Assembly (NCBI GenBank): GCA_026989135.1
Contig: JALSJZ010000132.1
Location: 1 to 48,453, forward strand
Direction of reading: 5' to 3'
DNA from: Sedimenticola sp.
GTDB lineage: Bacteria; Pseudomonadota; Gammaproteobacteria; Chromatiales; Chromatiaceae
Length of the DNA stretch: 48,453 nucleotides
This document shows, piece after piece, positions 16,991-25,397 of the stretch. A model generated the notes under the pieces. It did not search any database. It was not told where the DNA came from and saw only the letters and a program-made list of their open reading frames with translations. How positions within the stretch are numbered: position 1 is the stretch's first letter; each line of letters opens with the position of its first letter. The position numbers and the translations under genes were made by a program.

Positions 16991-17602
16991 TTACTTTCCA
17001 TCCCGTGGCAGCAGCTTTGGTTTTTTGGATCTGTCTTCACTTGCCCACTTGGCATAATACTCTTTGTGCTTTGATTGAATAGCTGCCATCTCACTCTCTT
17101 CCTCACCGGCAGGGGCGGCTGTTTTTTCTACCTCTTCACACTCTTTTAAGCTCCCCTTGAAGCGGGCCGAGTAGAGCATGTTGATCGGCATTGGGGTGAT
17201 CTCAAACCGCCCTATCCACTTCCCCATTATGGGTGCGATGCGAACGTAATAGGTCTTGTTGGGTCTTAGCTCCGCTGACAGATAGTCTGCATTATTGCCA
17301 GCGACCATGAACAGATGTTTTCCCGGTTCCAGCTGGTAAGCAAGTTTTTGCTTTGCCACCAGGGTTCCGATCAGCGAAGGGGTATCTCCTTTAATCTCGA
17401 ATATGCTGGATTCAATGGCGACGCCAAAGGCTGATGGGCGCATGAACACGACCATTGATTGTCCTCTCTCTGGTGCAACAGCAGCCCGCTCAGGTGGCAC
17501 CACTCGCATGTTTTTTACCCCACCGGCGCACCCGGACAGGAGCAGCACTATTGCCAAATAGGACAAAAAACGTTCTCTTTTATTGATCATCTTCTTTTTC
17601 AT
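16991..17602 (-). CDS. lipoprotein, DUF2846-like
   Basis: The N terminus is basic, then hydrophobic, with the lipobox L-L-S-G-C25, so it is probably lipidated and membrane-anchored in the envelope. The central region (M-V-V-F-M-R-P-S-A-F-G ... L-E-P-G-K-H-L-F-M-V ... L-R-P-N-K-T-Y-Y-V) resembles the beta-rich DUF2846 family, whose function is not established. The charged C terminus is low in complexity (E-E-E-S-E ... K-K-P-K). An internal ATG four codons in is an alternative start. It is transcribed divergently from hda. Confidence 0.75.
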   Translation of the reverse strand: MKKKMINKRERFLSYLAIVLLLSGCAGGVKNMRVVPPERAAVAPERGQSMVVFMRPSAFGVAIESSIFEIKGDTPSLIGTLVAKQKLAYQLEPGKHLFMVAGNNADYLSAELRPNKTYYVRIAPIMGKWIGRFEITPMPINMLYSARFKGSLKECEEVEKTAAPAGEEESEMAAIQSKHKEYYAKWASEDRSKKPKLLPRDGK

Positions 17603-17675
17603 AACTATTGCATGGCCTTGTATATGTTATATTCTGCCCCATCAATCCCCCTGTTATCCAACTATTTTTCAAGCC

Positions 17676-18401
17676 ATGCAGCAGCTCCCTTTGGGCATTC
17701 GCCTTAACCCAGGCATCAGTTTCAACAGCTTTATTCCCGGCAGTAACGCACAGGCACTGGCCGCTCTCCAGTCTGCTGTTCCGGGGCATGAAAATAGCTT
17801 CCTGTTTTTATGGGGAGGCAAAAGCACGGGCAAGTCCCATCTGTTGCAGGCGGCCTGTCGCCAGGCAGACGCCCTCAATCTACAGGCAGCCTATATCCCA
17901 CTGTTGCAGGCTCACTCCTTTTCCGCAGCCATTCTTGAGGGGCTGGAACAGTTTGACCTGGTCTGCCTAGATGATATCGAGCAGATTACCGGACTGCCTG
18001 ATTGGGAGCAGGCTCTGTTCAACCTCTTCAACTGCCTGCGTGATAATGGGGCGCGGCTGTTGATTAGCGCCAGCTGTAGCCCAACGGCTTTAGAGGTGAC
18101 ACTGCCGGATCTGGCCTCTCGCCTCAGTTGGGGGTTAAGTTACCGGCTCTACCCCTTGAGCGAAGAGGAGATCATTGAGGCGCTGCTACAGAGCGCAACC
18201 GAACGTGGCCTGAAACTGCCTATTGAGACCGCACACTATCTGCTGAAGCACTGCCCTCGGGATATGGGGAGTCTGCTGGAGATTCTGGATCAGCTGGATC
18301 GCGCCTCCCTTGCCGCTCAGCGCCGGTTGACCATCCCTTTTGTGCGCACTCAGCTGGAGTCGGAGTTGATTGCCGCCCGGCGGCTCCAGACCCAGACATA
18401 G
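17676..18401 (+). CDS. hda: Hda, regulatory inactivator of DnaA
   Basis: Hda is a short DnaA paralogue that, with the DNA-loaded beta clamp, stimulates ATP hydrolysis by DnaA after replication starts. The N terminus Q-Q-L-P-L-G-I-R-L carries a clamp-binding motif. The AAA+ core has Walker A G-G-K-S-T-G-K-S (47-54), Walker B L-V-C-L-D-D-I-E and the sensor stretch L-L-I-S-A-S-C. The length, 241 residues, fits Hda and there is no DnaA DNA-binding domain. The frame extends upstream to 17583, but only the ATG at 17676 puts the clamp motif at the N terminus. Its 3' end overlaps the convergent phosphatidyltransferase gene by 52 bases. Confidence 0.92.
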   Translation: MQQLPLGIRLNPGISFNSFIPGSNAQALAALQSAVPGHENSFLFLWGGKSTGKSHLLQAACRQADALNLQAAYIPLLQAHSFSAAILEGLEQFDLVCLDDIEQITGLPDWEQALFNLFNCLRDNGARLLISASCSPTALEVTLPDLASRLSWGLSYRLYPLSEEEIIEALLQSATERGLKLPIETAHYLLKHCPRDMGSLLEILDQLDRASLAAQRRLTIPFVRTQLESELIAARRLQTQT

Positions 18402-18904
18402 CCCACTCCGCTCATCACCGTAGTGGCAAACGTAGTCCAGATCAGCCACTCCAGCAGCTCAGGCGGCAGCGCCATGGCCCCCTTGTCCAGCACCACGAAC
18501 AGCACCAGCATGATCTGCACAAAGGTGTTGAGTTTGCTGATCAGACTGGGGGCGGCATCCAGGCGGGAGACCTGAAAGTGGTAGGCGGTGGCCCCTGCCA
18601 CAATCAGCAGATCACGAAACACCACAACCGCGACCAGCCAGTAGGGGATATGCCCCAGCCAGCCCAGCGCAAAGAAGCAGGAGACCAGCAGCACCTTGTC
18701 TGCCAGCGGGTCAAGATACCCACCCAGACGGCTTTGCCAGCCATAGTGTTTGGCAAGAAAGCCGTCCAGCCCATCCGACAACCCGGCAATGGCAAACAGC
18801 AGCAGCGTCACCCCGTACCATTCGTGCAACAGCCCCCAGACCACCGGGATGGTGATGCATATCCGCAGGATGCTGATCAGATTGGGGATGTCTTTGGCTT
18901 GCAT
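18350..18904 (-). CDS. CDP-alcohol phosphatidyltransferase family protein
   Basis: This 184-residue integral membrane protein has about five or six hydrophobic segments. The family motif D-G-x2-A-R-x8-G-x3-D-x3-D is present as S-D-G-L-D-G-F-L-A-K ... L-G-G-Y-L-D-P-L-A-D-K. Enzymes of this class transfer a phosphatidyl group from CDP-diacylglycerol to an alcohol such as glycerol 3-phosphate. It resembles PgsA, but the usual pgsA location beside uvrC is absent, so the substrate is left open. It lies 30 bases after the DUF2066 gene in the same direction, and its 3' end runs antisense into hda. Confidence 0.9.
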   Translation of the reverse strand: MQAKDIPNLISILRICITIPVVWGLLHEWYGVTLLLFAIAGLSDGLDGFLAKHYGWQSRLGGYLDPLADKVLLVSCFFALGWLGHIPYWLVAVVVFRDLLIVAGATAYHFQVSRLDAAPSLISKLNTFVQIMLVLFVVLDKGAMALPPELLEWLIWTTFATTVMSGVGYVWVWSRRAAINSDSS

Positions 18905-18934
18905 TTCAAGATGCGTTTAATCCAAGGATACCAC

Positions 18935-20107
18935 TTAGGGCTGTAACCGATAGCGCAGCAGCGTCTCTCCGCTATCGGCCATCACCTCTGACGGAGGCGT
19001 GGGCAAGGTCTGGTCGCTTATCTCTTCCGGGCGGTCGGGAACCAGCATCCTTGAGAGCGCAATGCCCTGCTCCAGCGCACGCTGCCCGCCGCGAATATGC
19101 AGGGCATAGGTGACCGCCTCTGGCTCCACAAATACCAGCGAAAGCTGCTCCACAATATCCTGCCCCGACAGCTGCCTCTGCAGCCGGGCAAAACTGTAGA
19201 GATCATCGACCCCTGCCACACGCAGATAGATGGCATCGCTGCTGCTCTCAGCTGCTGAAGGGGCATAGTGGGATGCCAGCAGATCCATCCCGGCATGGAT
19301 GCCCGCCTCAACCGTCATCGCCAGGCTCTCCCCCTCGCTATCCCACAAAAACTCCTTTTTATCCAGCAGGAGCGTCCAGCCTGCCCGCCACAGCTCCGGC
19401 CCAAACTCCACCAGGCGGGCGGTCATCACCGCATCCGGGCCATAACGTGCCGAGGCACGCAAGAGGGTATCGGAAAAACCGCCCCAGAGGTCGCTGACCC
19501 GCAGGCTGGCCTGATCCTCAAGATCCATCAACGGGAAGAGGATGGGGACACCACGGGTATCCATGGCATCCAGAAGGGTGGCGTAGAGCTGCTCATCCGA
19601 ATCGGGCATCACCAGGCTGCGTCGACCATTGCGTTCGGTAGCCAGCCACACCAGGGTTGCGGGCCGCCGACTTCCCCATACCGCCACGCCGCGCTCACGC
19701 AACATGCGGTTGACTGCCTTCTCATCAAACATGACACGCAGCATACGCACCTGTTTGGGTAAAACCGGCAAAGAGGGCGCTGGCGCTGTTTCACCGGCCT
19801 CTGGTTCCGTCTGCGGCTCGGCGGGAGACACCTTCATCGTCGCCATACGGTAGCGATACTGCCGCACATAACGCGGGGCATTGCGGATCTCAGCCGCCAG
19901 TTGTGGCTGCCGGATGATCTCCCGACTCCCCGTAACCTTGACCAACACCTGGCGAAAGGCCTCAACAATCGCCCGGTTGCGCTGACCCGCCTCTTGCCCC
20001 TCAGCGGGAACCTCCGCCCCATACAGCCCCGAAACCTGGGCTGAAAACGCGGGTGATGCGACTGTCATCACCATCAGAAGCAACCACAGACTCATACTCC
20101 GATGCAT
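18935..20107 (-). CDS. DUF2066 protein, secreted
   Basis: The 390-residue protein begins with a signal peptide (M-H-R-S-M-S-L-W-L-L-L ... A-F-S-A-Q) and continues with the DUF2066 pattern: G-L-Y-G-A-E-V-P, A-F-R-Q-V-L-V-K-V-T-G and Y-V-R-Q-Y-R-Y near the N terminus. The function of the family is unknown. The ATG at 20107 has aagga at good spacing, whereas an in-frame ATG ten codons upstream (20137) has none. In many gammaproteobacteria this gene lies, as here, divergent from purM and near hda, a conserved order of unexplained meaning. Confidence 0.87.
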   Translation of the reverse strand: MHRSMSLWLLLMVMTVASPAFSAQVSGLYGAEVPAEGQEAGQRNRAIVEAFRQVLVKVTGSREIIRQPQLAAEIRNAPRYVRQYRYRMATMKVSPAEPQTEPEAGETAPAPSLPVLPKQVRMLRVMFDEKAVNRMLRERGVAVWGSRRPATLVWLATERNGRRSLVMPDSDEQLYATLLDAMDTRGVPILFPLMDLEDQASLRVSDLWGGFSDTLLRASARYGPDAVMTARLVEFGPELWRAGWTLLLDKKEFLWDSEGESLAMTVEAGIHAGMDLLASHYAPSAAESSSDAIYLRVAGVDDLYSFARLQRQLSGQDIVEQLSLVFVEPEAVTYALHIRGGQRALEQGIALSRMLVPDRPEEISDQTLPTPPSEVMADSGETLLRYRLQP

Positions 20108-20138
20108 TAAAAAGTCCTTAATAGATGGGATATTCATA

Positions 20139-20161
20139 TTGGCGCGATTCTAACGCGCCAA
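20139..20161. promoter_or_regulatory. GC-rich hairpin between DUF2066 gene and purM
   Basis: ttggcgcg (20139-20146) and cgcgccaa (20154-20161) form a perfect 8-base inverted repeat with a 7-base loop, 32 bases upstream of the preferred DUF2066 start. It could be an operator in the divergent promoter or a leader hairpin. It does not match the classical PurR operator. Confidence 0.4.
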
Positions 20162-20256
20162 CCCGTCGCTGTCTAAAATCAGCACAACCGATTCCCCACC
20201 TTCGCCATCATTGATAGAATCAGCTCCCAATACTCACCCCTCCACCGGAGCAGACT

Positions 20257-21318
20257 GTGGCCGAAACCAAAGATACCGATTCACCCCCTACCCTGAGCTA
20301 TCGTGATGCCGGTGTCGATATCGACGCGGGTAATGCCCTGGTCGAACGCATCAAGCCGGTGGTAAAAGAGACCTTCCGCCCCGGTGTATTAACCGGGCTC
20401 GGTGGTTTTGGGGCGCTCTTTGAGCTGCCGCTGGATCGCTATAAGCAGCCGGTACTGGTCTCTGGAACCGATGGCGTGGGCACCAAACTCAAGCTGGCAC
20501 TGGCGCTGAACAGGCACGATACCATCGGCATTGATCTGGTCGCGATGTGTGTCAACGATATTATTGTGACCGGCGCTGAGCCACTCTTTTTCCTCGACTA
20601 CTACGCCACCGCCCATCTTGAGTTGGATATTGCCACCGATGTCATCAAAGGGATTGCCGAAGGCTGCAAGCAGTCCGGTGCCGCCCTGACCGGCGGTGAA
20701 ACCGCCGAGATGCCCGGTATCTACCGCGACGGCGATTATGACCTGGCCGGCTTCTGCGTGGGTATCGTGGAGAAGGACAAGATCATTGAGCCCGCCCGTG
20801 TCCAGCCGGGCGATGTGCTGATCGGCCTGGCCTCCAGCGGCCCCCACTCCAACGGCTACTCACTGATTCGCAAGATCCTGGAGGTGAGCGGTGCTGATCT
20901 GAATCAGGCCCTGGCGGACGGGCAACCGCTGGGAGAGGCGCTGCTCACCCCCACCCGTATCTATGTGAAACCGCTGCTGGCGCTGATCGAGCAGGTTGAG
21001 GTACATGCCCTGGCTCACATCACCGGCGGCGGCCTGCCAGAGAATCTTCCCCGCGTACTGCCCCAGGGCACCAAAGCAGTTATTGACATCTGCTCCTGGC
21101 AGCGCCCGGCCCTGTTCGATTGGCTGCAACAGCAGGGCAATGTCGAAGAGTCCGAGATGTTGCGCACCTTCAACTGTGGTGTCGGCATGGTGGTCTGCGT
21201 TGCCGGGATCGATGCCGATCAGACCATCGAGCTGCTCAACAGCCTAGGTGAACAGGCCTGGCGATTGGGGCAGATTGAGGCCTCCGACGAGGCGGCCTGC
21301 GTCGAGATCATCTCCTGA
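20257..21318 (+). CDS. purM: phosphoribosylformylglycinamidine cyclo-ligase
   Basis: PurM converts FGAM to AIR with ATP in step five of purine synthesis. Landmarks are [11 protein letters not shown] near the start, [35 protein letters not shown] and [10 protein letters not shown]. Its length of 353 residues is normal. The start is GTG with ggag 7 bases upstream. The stop overlaps the purN start by one base, a coupled two-gene operon as in most gammaproteobacteria. Confidence 0.98.
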   Translation: MAETKDTDSPPTLSYRDAGVDIDAGNALVERIKPVVKETFRPGVLTGLGGFGALFELPLDRYKQPVLVSGTDGVGTKLKLALALNRHDTIGIDLVAMCVNDIIVTGAEPLFFLDYYATAHLELDIATDVIKGIAEGCKQSGAALTGGETAEMPGIYRDGDYDLAGFCVGIVEKDKIIEPARVQPGDVLIGLASSGPHSNGYSLIRKILEVSGADLNQALADGQPLGEALLTPTRIYVKPLLALIEQVEVHALAHITGGGLPENLPRVLPQGTKAVIDICSWQRPALFDWLQQQGNVEESEMLRTFNCGVGMVVCVAGIDADQTIELLNSLGEQAWRLGQIEASDEAACVEIIS

Positions 21319-21983
21319 TGAGCCGTCAACCCCTCTCTGTTGTTGCATTGATCTCCGGAAGTGGCAGCAATCTGCAGGCCATCATTGACGCTACCGCCAA
21401 TGACCCCGCAATAAAGGTCGCCGCCGTCATCAGCAATCGCGCTGAGGCCTACGGCCTGGAGCGCGCCCACACCGCAGGCATTGAGACCCGGGTGCTGAAC
21501 CACAAACCCTACCCCAGCCGTGAAGCATATGACCGGGCACTGATCGAGCTGATCGACAGTTTCCAGCCCGGTCTGGTTATCCTGGCGGGCTTTATGCGCA
21601 TCCTCTCACCGCTTTTTGTCCAGCACTACCCAGGGCGCCTGCTTAATATTCACCCCTCCCTGCTGCCCAAATATAAAGGGCTACACACCCACCAGCGCGC
21701 CCTGGAGGCCGGTGACACCCTGCACGGAGCCAGCGTCCATTTTGTAACCGAGGAGCTGGATGGCGGCCCCGTGGTACTGCAAGCCCAGGTGGCTGTAGCG
21801 GCAGACGATACAGAGGAGAGCCTGGCGGCTCGCGTGCTACAGCAGGAACATATCATCTACCCCCAGGTGCTGCGCTGGTTTGCCGAGGGGCGGCTGGCCA
21901 TCAACGGCAACCGATTGGAGATGGATGGCAAACCCTTGGGCAGCCCCATTATCATCAGCCCGTCACAGGCAGGCAGTGAATGA
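21318..21983 (+). CDS. purN: phosphoribosylglycinamide formyltransferase
   Basis: PurN transfers a formyl group from 10-formyltetrahydrofolate to GAR in step three of purine synthesis. It shows I-S-G-S-G-S-N-L-Q-A-I-I near the start, the folate-binding and catalytic N-I-H-P-S-L-L-P-K-Y-K-G, and H-F-V-T-E-E-L-D-G-G-P-V-V. At 221 residues it is of normal length. Its ATG overlaps the purM stop (TGATG). It converges on a small lipoprotein gene 16 bases away. Confidence 0.98.
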   Translation: MSRQPLSVVALISGSGSNLQAIIDATANDPAIKVAAVISNRAEAYGLERAHTAGIETRVLNHKPYPSREAYDRALIELIDSFQPGLVILAGFMRILSPLFVQHYPGRLLNIHPSLLPKYKGLHTHQRALEAGDTLHGASVHFVTEELDGGPVVLQAQVAVAADDTEESLAARVLQQEHIIYPQVLRWFAEGRLAINGNRLEMDGKPLGSPIIISPSQAGSE

Positions 21984-21999
21984 GCATTTTGCAAGAGCC

Positions 22000-22371
22000 T
22001 CAACGGTTATCCAGCTTTTCATAATAGAGATCATGAAAATAGTCTTTCAGAACACCTTCGCCATTGAGCCTGAGGTATACCCTCGCCACCCCCACACCAT
22101 GCTCAGGGTCACGGCTGGGAAGCCTGATGATGCCTGTTGAGCGATAACCATTGGCACAGGGCGCTATCTCCTCTACCAGCGCCATCTCACAGTTGCTGTA
22201 GATCTGTAGATGGTGGTTGTGTTTCTGGAAAAATGTGCGGGTATCTTCTGCACTCATCTCCAGCCTGAGCTCTTCCAACACCGTTTCCAGATACTCGGCA
22301 TCTTCATGCGCAACATCTTTTGAGCAACCTACAATCATCAGCAGTGGCAGCAGTACGGTTAGTAATCTCAT
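22000..22371 (-). CDS. small lipoprotein of unknown function
   Basis: The 123-residue product has a signal peptide ending in a lipobox (L-M-I-V-G-C16-S-K). The mature part of about 107 residues contains two further cysteines (N-C-E-M-A and A-P-C-A-N-G) that might form a disulfide, and the pattern H-G-V-G-V-A-R-V-Y-L-R-L. No family is recognised. It is alone on this strand, convergent with purN. Confidence 0.7.
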   Translation of the reverse strand: MRLLTVLLPLLMIVGCSKDVAHEDAEYLETVLEELRLEMSAEDTRTFFQKHNHHLQIYSNCEMALVEEIAPCANGYRSTGIIRLPSRDPEHGVGVARVYLRLNGEGVLKDYFHDLYYEKLDNR

Positions 22372-22713
22372 TCGTTTTTATCCCACTTCTGCGACTTTGG
22401 AAAGCCATTCCGCCTGTCAGTGCCCGGTAACACCTGTCGCATACCTCACACAGCAAGCACAAAAAGGCTTGTTTTTTCAAGATCTTAACACCAGGCAATG
22501 GTTTTGGTGAATATAGACTCCTGCTTTAAATCTGTCATCCACTTGAATGGCTGTTCATTCTGCATTGACGGTGTTAGTATTCGCAGGGCAACCTACATGC
22601 TTTATGGATTGCCACATGACAATCTTGCTTATGCGCTGATTGTAACCAAACTAAATGAGAGTGCTACTTACCTATAAAATAAATCCTGCATTCACCGGGA
22701 GGGTTGGCTTAAA
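22372..22713. other. divergent intergenic region between lipoprotein and octahaem cytochrome
   Basis: No gene is seen. A weak hairpin followed by six Ts lies at 22454-22477 (5-base stem, caagc/gcttg), and a small inverted repeat gaatg/cattc lies at 22545-22560. The cytochrome's ribosome site (gggagg) is near 22698, about 10 bases from its ATG. No convincing promoter or FNR-like site was found. Confidence 0.45.
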
Positions 22714-24270
22714 ATGAATAAATTACACTTACCTATTATCAGCTTTATACTGCTGGCAAGCCTATCAATGACAGTCTGGGGAGCCATTCCACCACCACCT
22801 GTCAACCAGAATCTGGGCATCCCTGATACCCAGTTTAACCTGCTGGAACAAGAGGCTTGCTGGCGCTGCCACAAGCCTGCAGCAGTTGGGGAAGTTGATC
22901 CGCCAGCAGGCGTACCCGTCAAAACCACCTACCTCGCAGACAGGCACCACCAGCACCTGTTTACCGCGATTGCAGGTGGGCCAGAACAGCCTCCTTTTAT
23001 GGATGCCAACAATGACGGCACTGCAGACACAACCTATACCTGCCTCAACTGCCATGAGCTAGCGGCTGGACCCAACGGTGCACAGGAGCTGGTTCCAAGC
23101 TTCAAGGACTGCCTCTTCTGCCACGTCGTGGAAGGTGGAGAGCGCACCGTTCACCACGATACACCTCTGGCCTTTGAGGCCGAGTGCGGCACCTGCCATG
23201 GCAGCCTGGTTCGAAGCCTTGATGCTGGCGTACCACCACCAAGCTACAGCCCAAGCATGATTACCCCATGGCGCAGCGGAAAACCAAACGGTGACTCCAG
23301 CATAATCAGCTCAGCTGGCACCAATCCAGGCAACTGCGACTTCTGTCACAACAGCGCAGATGGTGAAACGACCGGCACCCCGGACGTACCCAGCGGATTT
23401 GGCCCGATCACCGTATTCACCAACAAGCAGAATCATCATGGAACCGGCGTACCTACCATTACTGATACGACCAAGGGATCACCCTGCCAATGGTGCCACA
23501 ATGTAGACCAGCCAGAAGCAGAAGGAATCCGGGCTTGCCAACGTTGTCATGATATTGCAACCTTGCACAACATCGAATATGACGCAGATGGTGACGGCAT
23601 TGTCCCCGGCGCTGAAACCGCCTACCTGGGGCATATTGGCAACAATGATAACTGCTGGGGCTGCCACGGCAACGATGGAGAGGTTGGTTCCTTGTCATTT
23701 GTCGAAGCCACACCTGGTGCCATCATCCCGCAGCTGGACAACATCAACCTTTCAACCTGGAAAGCCGGCACCACATTTGAGATGAGCCTGTTCGGTAACG
23801 GCTTTATCAACCAGGGTGACTTAGGCAACGCAACCACCTACAGACCGTCTGTGCAGTTGACTGATAGTGCAGGCAACACCACGGTTCTGACGCCTCTTTC
23901 AGAGTCTGTAAACAGTGTCCAGGTAGCTATCCCAGGAACACTGCCTGCTGACAACTACTGGATACAGATCAAGAAAGACAGCGTACTCAGCAACCCTATT
24001 GCGGCAACCATCACACCAAGCATAATTCTTGGCACCGCACCACTATGCCTGCAAAGGTTCAATATTGTCTTCCTTCGAGGCGAGGGCTTTAGCATGCACC
24101 TGCCTGGCTCAAACACCGGAACCAGCATCACCGGCGACGGCGTTAGCCCCGATTTTCTTTACTTCTGGAAAGACGACATGATCGCAGCCATATTCTATGG
24201 TGGATGCCCTAGCGAGGTTACAGTAACCAACATATTTGACTCAATCACGCTGGAGCCGGTTATTTGGTAA
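22714..24270 (+). CDS. secreted octahaem c-type cytochrome with beta-rich C-terminal domain
   Basis: A signal peptide (about residues 1-24) precedes eight C-x-x-C-H haem sites, with first cysteines at residues 49, 110, 133, 158, 208, 258, 275 and 314, and many extra His residues (H-H-Q-H, H-H-D, N-H-H-G) that could be axial ligands. The last ~190 residues lack haem sites and look beta-rich, resembling IPT/TIG-like or carbohydrate-binding-like modules. Such proteins carry electrons in the periplasm or outside the cell. No known octahaem reductase signature (such as a C-x-x-C-K haem) is visible. The gene is monocistronic, ending in a strong terminator. Function beyond electron transfer is unknown. 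Confidence 0.88.
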   Translation: MNKLHLPIISFILLASLSMTVWGAIPPPPVNQNLGIPDTQFNLLEQEACWRCHKPAAVGEVDPPAGVPVKTTYLADRHHQHLFTAIAGGPEQPPFMDANNDGTADTTYTCLNCHELAAGPNGAQELVPSFKDCLFCHVVEGGERTVHHDTPLAFEAECGTCHGSLVRSLDAGVPPPSYSPSMITPWRSGKPNGDSSIISSAGTNPGNCDFCHNSADGETTGTPDVPSGFGPITVFTNKQNHHGTGVPTITDTTKGSPCQWCHNVDQPEAEGIRACQRCHDIATLHNIEYDADGDGIVPGAETAYLGHIGNNDNCWGCHGNDGEVGSLSFVEATPGAIIPQLDNINLSTWKAGTTFEMSLFGNGFINQGDLGNATTYRPSVQLTDSAGNTTVLTPLSESVNSVQVAIPGTLPADNYWIQIKKDSVLSNPIAATITPSIILGTAPLCLQRFNIVFLRGEGFSMHLPGSNTGTSITGDGVSPDFLYFWKDDMIAAIFYGGCPSEVTVTNIFDSITLEPVIW

Positions 24271-24344
24271 CCCTCCGATACGTTAACCGACGCCACTGTC
24301 TCGTCGGTTAGCGTTTTCAGGAACAAAAGAGGTAATAAGGAAAA

Positions 24345-24377
24345 CAGAGGGGCTACTTGGTAGCCCCTCTGTTTTTT
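24345..24377 (+). terminator. rho-independent terminator after octahaem cytochrome
   Basis: cagaggggct (24345-24354) pairs perfectly with agcccctctg (24362-24371) around a 7-base loop, followed by six Ts. It lies 75 bases after the stop codon. Confidence 0.95.
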
Positions 24378-24462
24378 GCCCGACACGCATTGAAACCTAT
24401 CATTAGAGTGTTAAAGAGTTCTACAATGGCGCGCAAACATGGGCGCAACCACAACGGGCACA

Positions 24463-25335
24463 ATGACAAATCAGAAAATAAGCATCATTATCCCGGCTAA
24501 AAATGAGGCTCACTCACTCCGGGCACTTCTACCTGAGCTACAGGATCGTCATCCTGAGGCAGAGATCATCATAGTCAACGATGGCTCCACAGACGATACG
24601 GCACAATTAGGGGATGAGATTCCCGGGGTCAAAATACTAAACCTGCCCTATAACCTGGGCAACGGTGGCGCAGTAAAATCAGGAGCTCGTGCTGCCGCAG
24701 GTGACACCTTCATCTTCATGGATGCCGATGGGCAACATCAGCCAAAGGATATCGCACCACTCCTCCAGCGTTTTTATAGAGACGGCCTGGACATGGTGGT
24801 CGGCGCACGGACAAAAGGCTCCCAAGCCAGCATTGGGCGATCCATCGCCAATCGCCTATATAACAAGCTCGCAAGTTGGATGACAGGGCACACCATTCTG
24901 GATCTGACCTCTGGATTTCGAGTGGTTAAAGCCGACAAATTCAAATCATTTCTACACCTGCTGCCCAATGGTTTCTCCTACCCAACAACCATTACCATGT
25001 CCTTTTTCCGCTCCGCTTATACCGTAGCGTATGAGCCAATAAACGCCGAGCCCCGCCATAGCAGAAAGAGTCATATTCGCCCCATAAAAGATGGCATGCG
25101 TTTTCTTCTGATTATCTTTAAGGTTGGCTCTCTCTATTCACCCTTGAAGCTGTTTCTGCCGATCAGCATTTTTACTTTTCTCTCGGGCATAGGGCTTTAT
25201 GCGCACAACTACATCACACAAGGGCGCTTCACCAACATGAGCGCCCTGTTATTGACCACCTCGCTACTGGTCTTTCTGATCGGCATGGTGTCGGAGCAGA
25301 TAACCAACTTGATGTTTTCACGGCGGGAGCGATAG
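24463..25335 (+). CDS. family 2 glycosyltransferase with C-terminal membrane segments
   Basis: The GT-A domain starts I-S-I-I-I-P-A-K-N-E-A, with I-V-N-D-G-S-T-D-D-T and the metal-binding D-A-D-G-Q-H motif. This matches the dolichyl/polyprenyl-phosphate sugar synthase-like group, which transfers a sugar from a nucleotide donor to a lipid phosphate. Two hydrophobic segments near the C terminus (L-F-L-P-I-S-I-F-T-F-L-S-G, L-L-L-T-T-S-L-L-V-F-L-I-G) anchor it in the membrane. The frame is open from an ATG at 24439; neither start has a good ribosome site. It begins the polysaccharide locus and is followed in the same direction by the VanZ-repeat gene. Confidence 0.88.
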   Translation: MTNQKISIIIPAKNEAHSLRALLPELQDRHPEAEIIIVNDGSTDDTAQLGDEIPGVKILNLPYNLGNGGAVKSGARAAAGDTFIFMDADGQHQPKDIAPLLQRFYRDGLDMVVGARTKGSQASIGRSIANRLYNKLASWMTGHTILDLTSGFRVVKADKFKSFLHLLPNGFSYPTTITMSFFRSAYTVAYEPINAEPRHSRKSHIRPIKDGMRFLLIIFKVGSLYSPLKLFLPISIFTFLSGIGLYAHNYITQGRFTNMSALLLTTSLLVFLIGMVSEQITNLMFSRRER

Positions 25336-25397
25336 CGCCTATACACAAAAAACAGCATAGCCCACTAACTAAACATGCAGACTTAAAACAGGGACTC

